NCBI GenBank assembly: GCA_902511185.1
Contig: CABXEK010000006.1
Span: 1 to 40,610 of the forward strand
Reading direction: 5' to 3'
DNA from: an uncultured Pelagibacteraceae bacterium
GTDB lineage: Bacteria; Pseudomonadota; Alphaproteobacteria; Pelagibacterales; Pelagibacteraceae
DNA: 40,610 bases
Both the position numbers and the translations under genes were made by a program. Shown here in pieces: positions 17,053 to 25,161 of the stretch. The notes under the pieces are model-generated. The model worked only from the letters and a program-made list of their open reading frames with translations. It was not told the origin of the DNA and did no database searches. Within the stretch, counting starts at the first letter, position 1, and every line of letters starts with the position of its first letter.

Positions 17053-18180
17053 TTATTGATTTATAAGCTTTTTATACATTTCTTTATCAGTATCACCTTC
17101 ACATCCAATTAATAGGACCTTAGATTTAATATCTAGCTTTAATTTTTCTTTAATATTTTGATCTTCACAACTAGCGATTAAACTTATTACACCAGGGGCA
17201 GAATTCTCTCCTGCTATAATTTTTTCATCACTAAAACTTGAATTTCCAAGTAGTTTCATAGTATTGGCAATATCATCATCTGGTAAACTAATACAGTGTT
17301 TAACTGAACTTTTTAGTATTTTCCATGGAACCAACGAAACCTCTCCACACGACATTCCTCCCATTAAACTCTCTCTTTTGATGTTAATTTTTTCTATCTT
17401 ACCAGTTTTGATACTTTCCAAGACACATGCTGCACTATCTGGCTCAACCACTAAAGTAACAGGAACATAATCTAAATATCTTGCAATACCCGCAACCATT
17501 GCTCCTGCCATTCCGCCAACTCCTGCTTGTAATATTATGTGAGTAATTTTTTCGTTATTAATTTGATCAATGATTTCTTTCATCATAACCGTATAACCAG
17601 CCATTGTGTATGTAGGAACTTGCATATAATCTTTCCAAGCAACATCTTGAACTATTTGCCAATTATTTTCTGTGGATTGCTTGATACATTCAATTAATGA
17701 TTTTTCATAATTACCTTTTACTTTAATCACATCAGCGCCAAGATCAGCCATAGCTTGACCTCTAGCATCACTTACAAATTCACTAATAAAAATTATGCAC
17801 TTTATACCCAATCTTCTAGCACCCCATGCAACAGATCTTCCATGATTTCCAGCAGTTGCGGTTGCAACAATGATATCTTTATTTCCTTTAGTTACTTTTT
17901 CAACCGCATAAGCTCCACCTAATGCCTTAAAAGATTTTAAGTCAAATCTTTTACTTTCATCTTTATAAAATACTTTATTCAAATTTAATTCTTTGGATAA
18001 TTTATTTAAGGATATTAAAGGGGTGGGGGCATAACCTTCCCATTTTGAAATAGTAGAATAGGCATCATCAATCTCTTTTTCTGATAATGAACTTAGAATT
18101 TTTTTTTTATCAAATGAATAATTTTTGTTATCTGAAAATTCAGTATATTTCCATTGATGACCATTGGATAGAATTGTCAT
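17053..18180 (-). CDS. Diaminopropionate ammonia-lyase-like PLP enzyme
   Basis: The 375-residue protein is a fold-type II PLP enzyme. KDESKRFDLKSFKALGGAYA (73-92) is the diagnostic segment of diaminopropionate ammonia-lyase, with K85 as the lysine that holds PLP. TAGNHGRSVAWGARRLG follows as the substrate-binding N-H-G loop, and GVGGMAGA near 222 is the phosphate-binding glycine loop. The family converts 2,3-diaminopropionate to pyruvate and ammonia and also acts on serine. The gene begins three bases after the GMA synthetase stop, so both are cotranscribed, which is unexpected given the methylamine role of that enzyme. Other amino acids such as hydroxyaspartate remain possible substrates. 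Confidence 0.78.
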   Translation of the reverse strand: MTILSNGHQWKYTEFSDNKNYSFDKKKILSSLSEKEIDDAYSTISKWEGYAPTPLISLNKLSKELNLNKVFYKDESKRFDLKSFKALGGAYAVEKVTKGNKDIIVATATAGNHGRSVAWGARRLGIKCIIFISEFVSDARGQAMADLGADVIKVKGNYEKSLIECIKQSTENNWQIVQDVAWKDYMQVPTYTMAGYTVMMKEIIDQINNEKITHIILQAGVGGMAGAMVAGIARYLDYVPVTLVVEPDSAACVLESIKTGKIEKINIKRESLMGGMSCGEVSLVPWKILKSSVKHCISLPDDDIANTMKLLGNSSFSDEKIIAGENSAPGVISLIASCEDQNIKEKLKLDIKSKVLLIGCEGDTDKEMYKKLINQ

Positions 18181-18183
18181 AAT

Positions 18184-19509
18184 CTAACAATCAAGAGTAT
18201 TATCTTTTTCCCAGTTAGTAATAGGCTTTGTTTTGTTAAAGTTTTCTTTTGAATTAAACTCATTTATTTCAGAGTTTCTAAGTTTTATAAAACTTTCAAT
18301 AACATCTTTTCCAAATGCTTCTTTCATTTCTTTATTATTTTTTAATTGATCTAAAGATTGTTCTAATTGATCTGGAAGTTTAGGTAAATCTGGATATTTG
18401 GCGTAGTCTGTATACATATTACAATCCAAAGGTTTTCCTGGATCGACTTTATTTTTTAAACCATACAATCCAGCTGCTAAAACGCTAGCTTGTAATAAAT
18501 AAGGGTTTACTGAACCATCCATTAATCTTAATTCAAACCTACCTGGGTCTGGAATTCTTATCATGTGTGTTCTATTGTTGCCTGTGTAAGAAATACTACT
18601 TGGAGACCAAGACGCACCAGATTTTGTTGGTGGTGCATTTATTCTTCTATAACTATTGATTGTCGGATTAAAAAAAGCAGATAAAGATGATGCATTTTTA
18701 ATAACTCCACCTAAAAAATAATATGCCATTTTACTTAATCCAAGTTTATCTGATTTATCTAAAAATTTATTTTTCTTTCCATGCCATACTGATACATGAG
18801 CATGACAGCCGTTACCGGTTAAATTTTCAAATGGTTTAGGCATAAAAGTGGCTCTTAATCCATGTTTTTCAGCAATAGTTTTAACCATATATTTAAAAAA
18901 AGTATGTCTATCTGCAGTTTTTAAACAATCATCATAATCCCAATTCATTTCAAATTGGCCATTAGCATCTTCATGATCGTTTTGATATGGGCCCCATCCC
19001 ATTTCAATCATACTGTCACAAATTTCTTTAATTAAATCGTATCTTCTCATTAATGCTGATTGATCATAACAAGGCTTAGATTGAGTGTCTTTTGAATCAG
19101 CAATAGAATTTCCATCTTGAGAAATTAAAAAATACTCACATTCAACACCTGATTTCATTGTTAAATTTTGTTTTTTAAGCATTTTAATTTGTTTTTTAAG
19201 CATAACTCTTGGAGATGCTTCCACCGGTTTTCCATTCATCCATAAATCTGATGCTAACCAACCAACTTCTTTATTCCAAGGTAATTGAATTAAACTATCA
19301 GGATCTGGAATACCAAACATGTCCGAGTCTGCAGGAGACATATCAAGCCATGCAGCAAATCCTGCAAATCCTGCACCAGCACTTTGCATTTCTTTAATTG
19401 CATGCGCAGGCACTAATTTTGATCTAAGTACTCCAAATAAATCTACGAAACTGATTAAAAAATATTTAATTTTTTTTTGTTGAGCAATCTTGAATAAATT
19501 TTTAGCCAT
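18184..19509 (-). CDS. gmaS: Gamma-glutamylmethylamide synthetase (GlnT/type III-like glutamine synthetase family)
   Basis: This 441-residue protein is of the family once called glutamine synthetase type III (GlnT), whose marine members ligate methylamine to glutamate using ATP. Family text is clear: KIKYFLISFVDLFGVLRSKL (13-32), GVECEYF (121-127), QNDHEDANGQFEMNW (176-190) and NGCHAHVSVW (233-242). The last three hold the glutamate, metal and ATP contacts. With MgsABC about 2 to 7 kb upstream on the same strand and the TMAO genes beyond, GMA synthetase is the best reading. The true substrate preference, methylamine over ammonia, is inferred from family and context. The start follows a 49-residue small gene by 17 bases. 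Confidence 0.85.
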   Translation of the reverse strand: MAKNLFKIAQQKKIKYFLISFVDLFGVLRSKLVPAHAIKEMQSAGAGFAGFAAWLDMSPADSDMFGIPDPDSLIQLPWNKEVGWLASDLWMNGKPVEASPRVMLKKQIKMLKKQNLTMKSGVECEYFLISQDGNSIADSKDTQSKPCYDQSALMRRYDLIKEICDSMIEMGWGPYQNDHEDANGQFEMNWDYDDCLKTADRHTFFKYMVKTIAEKHGLRATFMPKPFENLTGNGCHAHVSVWHGKKNKFLDKSDKLGLSKMAYYFLGGVIKNASSLSAFFNPTINSYRRINAPPTKSGASWSPSSISYTGNNRTHMIRIPDPGRFELRLMDGSVNPYLLQASVLAAGLYGLKNKVDPGKPLDCNMYTDYAKYPDLPKLPDQLEQSLDQLKNNKEMKEAFGKDVIESFIKLRNSEINEFNSKENFNKTKPITNWEKDNTLDC

Positions 19510-19526
19510 ATCTTAGGTTATCACAA

Positions 19527-19676
19527 TTATCCAAAATAAGAAAAAATAGTTTCTTTATAATAAATTAAATTTACAACTATTATTATAACTATCGCAAGCA
19601 CTACCCCATACTTTGCTTTAGGAAATGCTACACCTCTCATTTTAGTAGGTCTTAGTTCTTCGTTGTTATCAGTCAT
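19527..19676 (-). CDS. Small 49-residue single-span membrane protein
   Basis: An ATG ending at 19676 opens a 49-codon frame that stops at TAA (19527-19529). The first 20 residues are charged (MTDNNEELRPTKMRGVAFPK), and the rest is hydrophobic, with a span at about 24-39 (VVLAIVIIIVVNLIYY). The frame is too short for most gene callers. It fills the gap between a terminator and gmaS, and a perfect TATAAT lies 8 bases upstream of its ATG. The gmaS start is 17 bases downstream, so it is probably the first gene of the gmaS transcript. I do not recognise it. Confidence 0.6.
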   Translation of the reverse strand: MTDNNEELRPTKMRGVAFPKAKYGVVLAIVIIIVVNLIYYKETIFSYFG

Positions 19677-19684
19677 TTGTAAAG

Positions 19685-19711
19685 ATTATAAAAAAAGGGC
19701 GCCACTTTCAA
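19685..19711 (-). promoter_or_regulatory. Predicted promoter for the small gene and gmaS, embedded in a terminator
   Basis: On the minus strand TATAAT (19690-19685) is a perfect -10 box. TTGAAA lies 15 bases upstream (about 19711-19706), inside the loop and stem of the terminator for the previous operon, and the terminator's T-run forms the spacer. Transcription would start within a few bases of the ATG at 19676, so the mRNA would be leaderless or nearly so. The 15-base spacer is shorter than usual. Confidence 0.45.
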
Positions 19712-19720
19712 GTAGCGCCC
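19697..19720 (-). terminator. Rho-independent terminator after the amt-linked small gene
   Basis: GGGCGCCACT (19697-19706) and AGTAGCGCCC (19711-19720) form a 10-pair stem with a single mismatch and a four-base loop. On the minus strand it is followed by seven T residues. It ends the transcript of the ammonium-transporter gene and the 74-residue gene. Confidence 0.85.
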
Positions 19721-19735
19721 AAACTTTTCTTTTAA

Positions 19736-19960
19736 TTACCAATCGGTAATGTTGCTTTTATGATCATTAGCACCATGTCTTTTTCTAGATAATCTCGAAA
19801 GTTCCTCACTTTCAGATTTGTTAGTAATGACATGCCAACCAATCCATATAACTATACCTAGAATAACCAGTAAAGTTTCAGTGGATCCTGCTCCCGGATA
19901 TACTGCTCCGACAACTTCATCGGCACTTAAATGATCTATCCAGTTTGTAACTGTAGCCAT
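19736..19960 (-). CDS. Small membrane protein next to the Amt-family transporter
   Basis: A 74-residue protein with one strongly hydrophobic span at about 29-45 (LLVILGIVIWIGWHVIT), a polar N-terminus (ATVTNWIDHLSADE) and a basic, soluble C-terminal tail (RLSRKRHGANDHKS). It has a good Shine-Dalgarno (AAAGGAG) and begins 11 bases after the amt stop, so it is cotranscribed and ends at a strong terminator. No family is recognised. The layout suggests an accessory subunit or regulator of the transporter, but that is inference; the classical Amt partner GlnK is not in the window. Confidence 0.65.
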   Translation of the reverse strand: MATVTNWIDHLSADEVVGAVYPGAGSTETLLVILGIVIWIGWHVITNKSESEELSRLSRKRHGANDHKSNITDW

Positions 19961-19971
19961 ATTTTTCTCCT

Positions 19972-21372
19972 TTACCTGGTTGCAGATGAAACAGCTCTTT
20001 CATCTTTTTTAGCTTCTTCCATCATTTCATAGTCTAATCCAGCTATCTCTACTTCACGTGGGATTCTTAATTTGCCCATACCGTTAAGTACTTTAGCTAT
20101 GATGTAGCCTGGTATTAGTCCAAGAACTACGAACATAATTATTGCTCCTAGGAATTGTCCTAAAGGGTTAATAGTTGCGTAAGTTGATCCGTCCCACATA
20201 GCTCCTACACTGTATCCAGATGAAGGATAGCCATTTAAAACAAATCCACAAATTACAAGACCAACAAAACCAGCATAACCATGTACTGCTACTGCACCAA
20301 CTGCATCATCAATTTTGAATTTACGTTCAACCCAGTAATGTAGTTTGTAAGCAATTACAACACCGATCATACCAATGATCATTGCTTGAATTGGATGATA
20401 TAAATCATTTCCAGCTGAAGCACAGATGACACCTGCTAGTCCACTTGAGTAAGTCCAGAAAGGATCACCTTTGGCAATCACGTATCCGGCCAATAATCCA
20501 CCTGATAGTGACATCAGGAAGTTAAAGGTTATTCCACTCAGTGTAGTAGGGGTTACATATATGTTCGTAGCCGTCCAATAGGTTACACCTTCCATTCCAT
20601 ATTCAGGTCCAAGATCAAATATCGGTATATTACATGCTGCATAAAATCCCCAGAAACCAGTATAAATTAGAAATAATCCAACTGTAACTAGCCAAGGATT
20701 TCTTGGTCCTATATTTCTTGGCTCACCACTTGATGAGAATTTTCCTATTCTAGGTCCTAAAACCATAAGAACACCCAAAGCAAATCCACCCGCAATCGCG
20801 TGAATTACGCCTGATGCATAAGCATCATGGTATCCTAATATTTTAAGCATCCATCCATCAAAGTGCCATCCCCAAGCAGCATCAATTACCCAGAAACACG
20901 AACCTATTGCAATTGCTAAAATTCCAAATGCAAAAGTTGTAATTCTTTCAATGATTGCTCCTGAAACAATAGAAGCAGCTGTCCATGAAAATAGTAAGAA
21001 CGCAGCCCAGAATACACCACTTATGTGGTCACCTAAATTAATAGCCATAAATTCTGAGTTTGCTAAATACCATTTAGCACTAAAAGTACTTTCATCGGTT
21101 ATCAATGCAGTACTTTCATTCATTATTGAAGGTGCAATTCCAGGTCCTGTTGGAAATGCCCAGTAAATCCACCAACCAAAGAAAAACCAAGTTACTGTTA
21201 CCAAAGGTATCAGCATTGTATTTTTCATAAGAGTATGTTGGTGATGTTTGTATCGAGAAGCTCCAACTTCATACATACAGAAACCGACGTGAATTAAAAA
21301 CATCAGTACCACTGTTACCCAGTAGTAAAATTCTGTAAATATGGTTGTAAGAGCACCTAACTGATCAGTCAT
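19972..21372 (-). CDS. amt: Ammonium transporter (Amt) family protein, divergent
   Basis: The 466-residue protein has about eleven hydrophobic segments. DAYASGVIHAIAGG (about 180-193) and AVAVHGYAGFVG (about 362-373) are the two pore segments, each with the conserved twin histidine, and the aspartate lies eight residues before the first histidine, as in AmtB. The N-terminal MYEVGASR and much of the first half differ from standard AmtB (E-A-G-L-x-R). Amt proteins also carry methylammonium, so in this methylamine locus it could serve ammonium or methylamine. It has a strong ribosome-binding site (GGGAGAGAG) and is bounded upstream by a terminator. Confidence 0.85.
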   Translation of the reverse strand: MTDQLGALTTIFTEFYYWVTVVLMFLIHVGFCMYEVGASRYKHHQHTLMKNTMLIPLVTVTWFFFGWWIYWAFPTGPGIAPSIMNESTALITDESTFSAKWYLANSEFMAINLGDHISGVFWAAFLLFSWTAASIVSGAIIERITTFAFGILAIAIGSCFWVIDAAWGWHFDGWMLKILGYHDAYASGVIHAIAGGFALGVLMVLGPRIGKFSSSGEPRNIGPRNPWLVTVGLFLIYTGFWGFYAACNIPIFDLGPEYGMEGVTYWTATNIYVTPTTLSGITFNFLMSLSGGLLAGYVIAKGDPFWTYSSGLAGVICASAGNDLYHPIQAMIIGMIGVVIAYKLHYWVERKFKIDDAVGAVAVHGYAGFVGLVICGFVLNGYPSSGYSVGAMWDGSTYATINPLGQFLGAIIMFVVLGLIPGYIIAKVLNGMGKLRIPREVEIAGLDYEMMEEAKKDERAVSSATR

Positions 21373-21443
21373 ATTCTCTCTCCCATATTAGTTTTTAAAA
21401 GCTTATGAAATTTCTAAGGGTGTGACAAATAAAACAATCTTAA

Positions 21444-21469
21444 AAAACCTAGTGTAGACAGTAGGTTTT
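21444..21469 (-). terminator. Rho-independent terminator of the mgs operon
   Basis: AAAACCTA (21444-21451) pairs perfectly with TAGGTTTT (21462-21469) around a 10-base loop. On the minus strand the stem runs into a tract of T residues. It lies between the 141-residue gene and the amt gene and separates their transcripts. Confidence 0.7.
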
Positions 21470-21497
21470 AAAAAATAATCAACTCTTGATTGTATTG

Positions 21498-21923
21498 TTA
21501 AAATTTTAAGTAAGCTTTTTTCAAATCAACAAGAGGGTGTTTTGGAGACATTTGAAACTTAACCAAAAGTTCTCTTGCTATCATATCTCTATCTTGTTGG
21601 TTGTTTGGTAATTTAATAGATTTTGGAATAGTAACCCACCCATTTGCATTTCTACAAAATACTGCTGGCCTATCTTCTTCATAACCCATATGAACATCTT
21701 CTAACCAGTTAAGATCGTCCCATCCCATCGCTTCAACATATTTTTTAAGAAATGGAGTAATTCTTTTATAGTCTGGAAGCAAATTTACATCATATCTATA
21801 ACCAATATGTTGACCAATTAACTTTTCTCTCGCAGTTTCTTTAAAAGTACCAAGTTTTAGTTTTTTTTCTTTTTTAACTTTGTTTTTAACTTTTGCTTTA
21901 GTTTTTGTTTTTTTCTTTGCCAT
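21498..21923 (-). CDS. Lysine-rich protein of unknown function, last gene of the mgs operon
   Basis: A 141-residue protein with a very basic N-terminal stretch (about 1-30, with over half lysine) and a folded-looking remainder: GYRYDVNLLPDYKRITPFLK, then EAMGWDDLNWLEDVHMGYEE near 65-84, then a C-terminal PKHPLVDLKKAYLKF. There is no signal peptide or membrane span. It follows mgsC by 11 bases and ends before a terminator, so it belongs to the N-methylglutamate synthase operon. I do not recognise the family. A structural or RNA-related role for the lysine tail is possible; the neighbouring MgsC also starts with a lysine-rich tail. Confidence 0.6.
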   Translation of the reverse strand: MAKKKTKTKAKVKNKVKKEKKLKLGTFKETAREKLIGQHIGYRYDVNLLPDYKRITPFLKKYVEAMGWDDLNWLEDVHMGYEEDRPAVFCRNANGWVTIPKSIKLPNNQQDRDMIARELLVKFQMSPKHPLVDLKKAYLKF

Positions 21924-21934
21924 AATAATTACCC

Positions 21935-23344
21935 TTATATTTTGTGATAGTTATCAACACCAACAGTATAGTTAGTTCCTGCTAAAGGAACTTTCGCTAA
22001 AGCAGATGCCTCTGAAGTTAATGCAGCTAAATCTTCTGGCTCTAGAGAATGGATATTTGTTTTACCACATGCTCTAGCTAAAAGTTGAGCTTCTAGAGTC
22101 ATTGCATGAAGATAATTATATACTCTTAGTGCAGCAGCGTCAGGATTTAATCTTGCTCTTAATTTAGGATCCTGAGTAGCAACACCAACTGGACAACGTC
22201 CAGTATGACAGTGATAACATTCTCCAGCTTTTACACCCATTTCTTTTTCAAAGTTAGCTTCCGGAATATCTTTATTGCAATTTAAAGCCATCATTGATCC
22301 AGTACCAATTGCTATTGCATCAGCACCTAATGCTAACGCTTTTGCCATATCAGCACCGTCTCTTACACCACCAGCATAAATTAATGTAACTTTACCAGTT
22401 TTACCCACATCATCGATTGCTCTTCTAGCTTCTCTGATAGCGGCAATTCCTGGAATACCAGTATTTGCAGCAGCAATATGTGGTCCAGCTCCAGTAGAGC
22501 CTTCCATTCCATCTAAATAGATAGAGTCAGGGTCACATTTTGCAGCCATACGCACATCATCATAAACTTTTGATGCGCCAAGTTTTAATTGAATTGGCAC
22601 TTTGTTTTTTGTTAATTGTCTTAACTCTTCAACTTTTAGAGCTAAATCATCTGGACCTAACCAATCAGGGTGTCTAGCGGGTGATCTTTGGTCAATACCT
22701 GACGGTAATGATCTCATTTCAGCTACTTGGTCAGTAACTTTCTGCCCCATTAAGTGTCCACCCATTCCAACTTTTTGACCTTGGCCAATGAAAACTTCGA
22801 TGCCATCTGCAAGTTGAGCATGGTGTGGGTTAAACCCATATCTTGACTGAATACATTGGTAATACCATTTTTCAGAATATCTTCTTTCATCTGGTATCAT
22901 TCCACCTTCTCCAGAACAAGTCGCGCTACCAGCCATAGTAGCTCCTCTTGCTAATGCAGTTTTTGCTTCATAAGAAAGTGCGCCAAAACTCATACCAGTA
23001 ATGTAAACAGGTATATCTAGTTCAATTGGGTTTTCACATCTTGGACCGATAACAGTTTTAGTTTCACACTTTTCTCTGTATCCTTCAATTACAAATCTTG
23101 TAAGTGTTCCAGGTAAGAAAACTAAATCATCAAATGTTGGAATTGGTTTCATTAATGCCATTCCACGCATTCTGTATCTTCCTAACTGAGCTTTAATATG
23201 AATATCGTCAATTACCTCAGGAGTAAAAATAGCATTATGACCTAATAAACTTTTATTTCTTTTTCCTTCTTCATGGGCATGTACATCTGCTTTTCCACCA
23301 ACACTTCCATTACTTTTTTTCTTTTTAGATTTTTTCTTAGGCAT
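21935..23344 (-). CDS. mgsC: N-methylglutamate synthase subunit C (glutamate synthase FMN domain)
   Basis: The 469-residue protein is the FMN and iron-sulfur part of a glutamate-synthase-like enzyme. AGGVRDGADMAKALALGADA near residues 325-345 is the FMN phosphate-binding region. GECYHCHTGRCPVGVATQD near 370-388 is the cysteine cluster that in GltB binds 3Fe-4S. GltB itself is a single long chain; here the amidotransferase, FMN and GXGXG domains are separate genes, as in MgsABC, which makes N-methylglutamate from gamma-glutamylmethylamide and 2-oxoglutarate. Similar proteins are called GlxD in rhizobia. It overlaps mgsB by one base. The first ~15 residues are lysine-rich. Confidence 0.82.
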   Translation of the reverse strand: MPKKKSKKKKSNGSVGGKADVHAHEEGKRNKSLLGHNAIFTPEVIDDIHIKAQLGRYRMRGMALMKPIPTFDDLVFLPGTLTRFVIEGYREKCETKTVIGPRCENPIELDIPVYITGMSFGALSYEAKTALARGATMAGSATCSGEGGMIPDERRYSEKWYYQCIQSRYGFNPHHAQLADGIEVFIGQGQKVGMGGHLMGQKVTDQVAEMRSLPSGIDQRSPARHPDWLGPDDLALKVEELRQLTKNKVPIQLKLGASKVYDDVRMAAKCDPDSIYLDGMEGSTGAGPHIAAANTGIPGIAAIREARRAIDDVGKTGKVTLIYAGGVRDGADMAKALALGADAIAIGTGSMMALNCNKDIPEANFEKEMGVKAGECYHCHTGRCPVGVATQDPKLRARLNPDAAALRVYNYLHAMTLEAQLLARACGKTNIHSLEPEDLAALTSEASALAKVPLAGTNYTVGVDNYHKI

Positions 23345-24198
23345 TAAATTGCTCCTTTCTTCTCTGTAGGTTCTAAATTATCGTAATTCCATAGTTTTTT
23401 GCCAGCTACAATTTTTTTCATTTTGCTGACGTCAAAATTTTCACCAATTTCTGCAACTTTTAATTTTCTAGTTAACCAGTCTTGATCACTTTTTGTAAGT
23501 TCAGCATCAACAGCGTCACTTCCATACGAACCAATACTACCACCAATAAAAATTGTACCATCATACATAGAGTCGCCTAAATTTATTCCAACATCTCCTA
23601 GAATAATTATTCTTCCTCTTTGCATCATAAAACCAGTAAATGCACCTGCGTCACCACCAACAATGATGGTTCCACCTTTCATATCAATACCAGTTCTAGC
23701 ACCAACACTACCTTTACAGATTAAGTCTCCACCTCTAATAGCAGCACCAAAACAAGATCCGGCATTTTTTTCAATAACAACTTTACCAGCCATTAAGTTT
23801 TCTGCACATGACCAACCAACTCTACCATTAATTCTAACAGTTGGACCATCACATGAACCCATACCAAAATAACCCAAACTACCTTCAAAAATTAAGTTTA
23901 ATTTGTTTAAAATCCCAACTCCCAAACTATGTTTTCCTTGAGGGTTTTTAATAACAATTGTTCCATAACCTTGACTCATTAAATTATCTATTTCTTTATT
24001 AGCCTCTGGAGCAGTCATATCTTTAACATCAAGATCTGTTCTTTTGTTAAAATCAACATCATATGTTCCAAAATAATAAAAGTTCTCTGCTTCATCAGGG
24101 TTAAAAAATTTTTGCTGAGTTCTTCCTGTTAAGATCTCAGTGTGCATACCCATTGACTGGGCTTTAGATTTTTTCTCACTTGTTTTTAGATTTGCCAT
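23344..24198 (-). CDS. mgsB: N-methylglutamate synthase subunit B (GXGXG domain)
   Basis: The 284-residue protein is a right-handed beta-helix of the GltB C-terminal GXGXG type. From about residue 103 to 235 runs a set of G-x-x-G repeats such as GSLGYFGMGS, GSCFGAAIRGG and GDVGINLGDS, the usual scaffold of this domain. It has no active site of its own in glutamate synthases and holds the other domains together. It overlaps mgsA by 13 bases and mgsC by one, so the three are translated in step. The rhizobial name GlxC has been used for such proteins. Confidence 0.8.
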   Translation of the reverse strand: MANLKTSEKKSKAQSMGMHTEILTGRTQQKFFNPDEAENFYYFGTYDVDFNKRTDLDVKDMTAPEANKEIDNLMSQGYGTIVIKNPQGKHSLGVGILNKLNLIFEGSLGYFGMGSCDGPTVRINGRVGWSCAENLMAGKVVIEKNAGSCFGAAIRGGDLICKGSVGARTGIDMKGGTIIVGGDAGAFTGFMMQRGRIIILGDVGINLGDSMYDGTIFIGGSIGSYGSDAVDAELTKSDQDWLTRKLKVAEIGENFDVSKMKKIVAGKKLWNYDNLEPTEKKGAI

Positions 24199-25130
24199 AC
24201 TTTCACCTCTCCATCAAATGGATCATAAGTATCAATTTCCTGTGGAAGAACTGATCTGATCGCTATTTCTTCTGAACCCATTGCAACTAAATCATCTGAC
24301 TCGTAAAGAACCAAAGGTTTTGCTGCCATAGTGTCTTTTGCCATTCCTAAAGAATCTTTGGTTGCTACAAAATATGTAAATACTCCATCAAGACCAGTTA
24401 ATGAGTCTTTCATACCCTCTTCAAGACTTGCACCTTCCCTCATCTTTTGAGCAATATAAACTGCGATTAATTCTGAGTCACATTCAGACATAAATCTCAT
24501 CCCTTTATTTTCTAAAACTCTTCTATTATTCCAATAGTTTGTAAGTTGACCATTATGAACTACAGATACATCGCTGAAAGGATAACCCCAAAATGGGTGA
24601 GCTGATTTAATATCTACACCTGATTCTGTAGCCATTCTAGCATGACCAATAGCATGTGTTCCTACTACTTTATCTAAGCTATATCTATCGCAAACCATTT
24701 TAGCATTTCCAAGATCTTTAATTACTTCTAATGATTTACCCATTGAAAGGATTTCAACACCTGGAATGCTCTCTATCTTTTGAGAAAATTCTAATAAGTC
24801 TTTTGTGTCATAATCTATTTCATATCTTAATGAGTAGGGAAGTGTTCTTTCTTCTTTAACAATTTTTGCTCCCATTTCAGAAAGATATTGATCAACAATT
24901 TTTTTTCTTTCATCGTAAACTGAAACATCTTCCATAATTGATGAACTACCTTCTCCAACATTTTCTCCAACTTTGAAACGCATGACAAAGTTTTTACCAT
25001 CTGTATCACCGTATAAAGCATAACCCGTTGAATCTTCACCTCTATGCTTTAATGCTTGAAGCATTCCTTGTAGTTCGCTTCCAACATTAGAAGATTTCCC
25101 TCTATGAATTAAACCTGCAATTCCACACAT
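24186..25130 (-). CDS. mgsA: N-methylglutamate synthase subunit A (class II glutamine amidotransferase)
   Basis: I choose the ATG ending at 25130 and not the one at 25178. It puts cysteine at position 2 (MCGIAGLIHRG), the N-terminal nucleophile required in class II (Ntn) amidotransferases after methionine removal, and a good Shine-Dalgarno (AGAAGGGG) precedes it. The protein then has 314 residues. RYSLDKVVGTHAIGHARMAT and HPFWGYPFSDVSVVHNGQLTNY are further class II motifs, the latter with the oxyanion-hole N-G. In MgsABC this subunit would hydrolyse gamma-glutamylmethylamide and pass methylamine on. The gene lies 31 bases after the second GS-like gene. Confidence 0.83.
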   Translation of the reverse strand: MCGIAGLIHRGKSSNVGSELQGMLQALKHRGEDSTGYALYGDTDGKNFVMRFKVGENVGEGSSSIMEDVSVYDERKKIVDQYLSEMGAKIVKEERTLPYSLRYEIDYDTKDLLEFSQKIESIPGVEILSMGKSLEVIKDLGNAKMVCDRYSLDKVVGTHAIGHARMATESGVDIKSAHPFWGYPFSDVSVVHNGQLTNYWNNRRVLENKGMRFMSECDSELIAVYIAQKMREGASLEEGMKDSLTGLDGVFTYFVATKDSLGMAKDTMAAKPLVLYESDDLVAMGSEEIAIRSVLPQEIDTYDPFDGEVKVWQI

Positions 25131-25161
25131 ATAATTTACCCCTTCTATTTTATTTAAAGAC

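Noticed and set aside
21373..21497. Possible riboswitch or sigma-54 promoter before the amt gene
   Set aside because: I find no GG-N10-GC element and no known riboswitch layout. The only clear structure is the terminator of the upstream operon.
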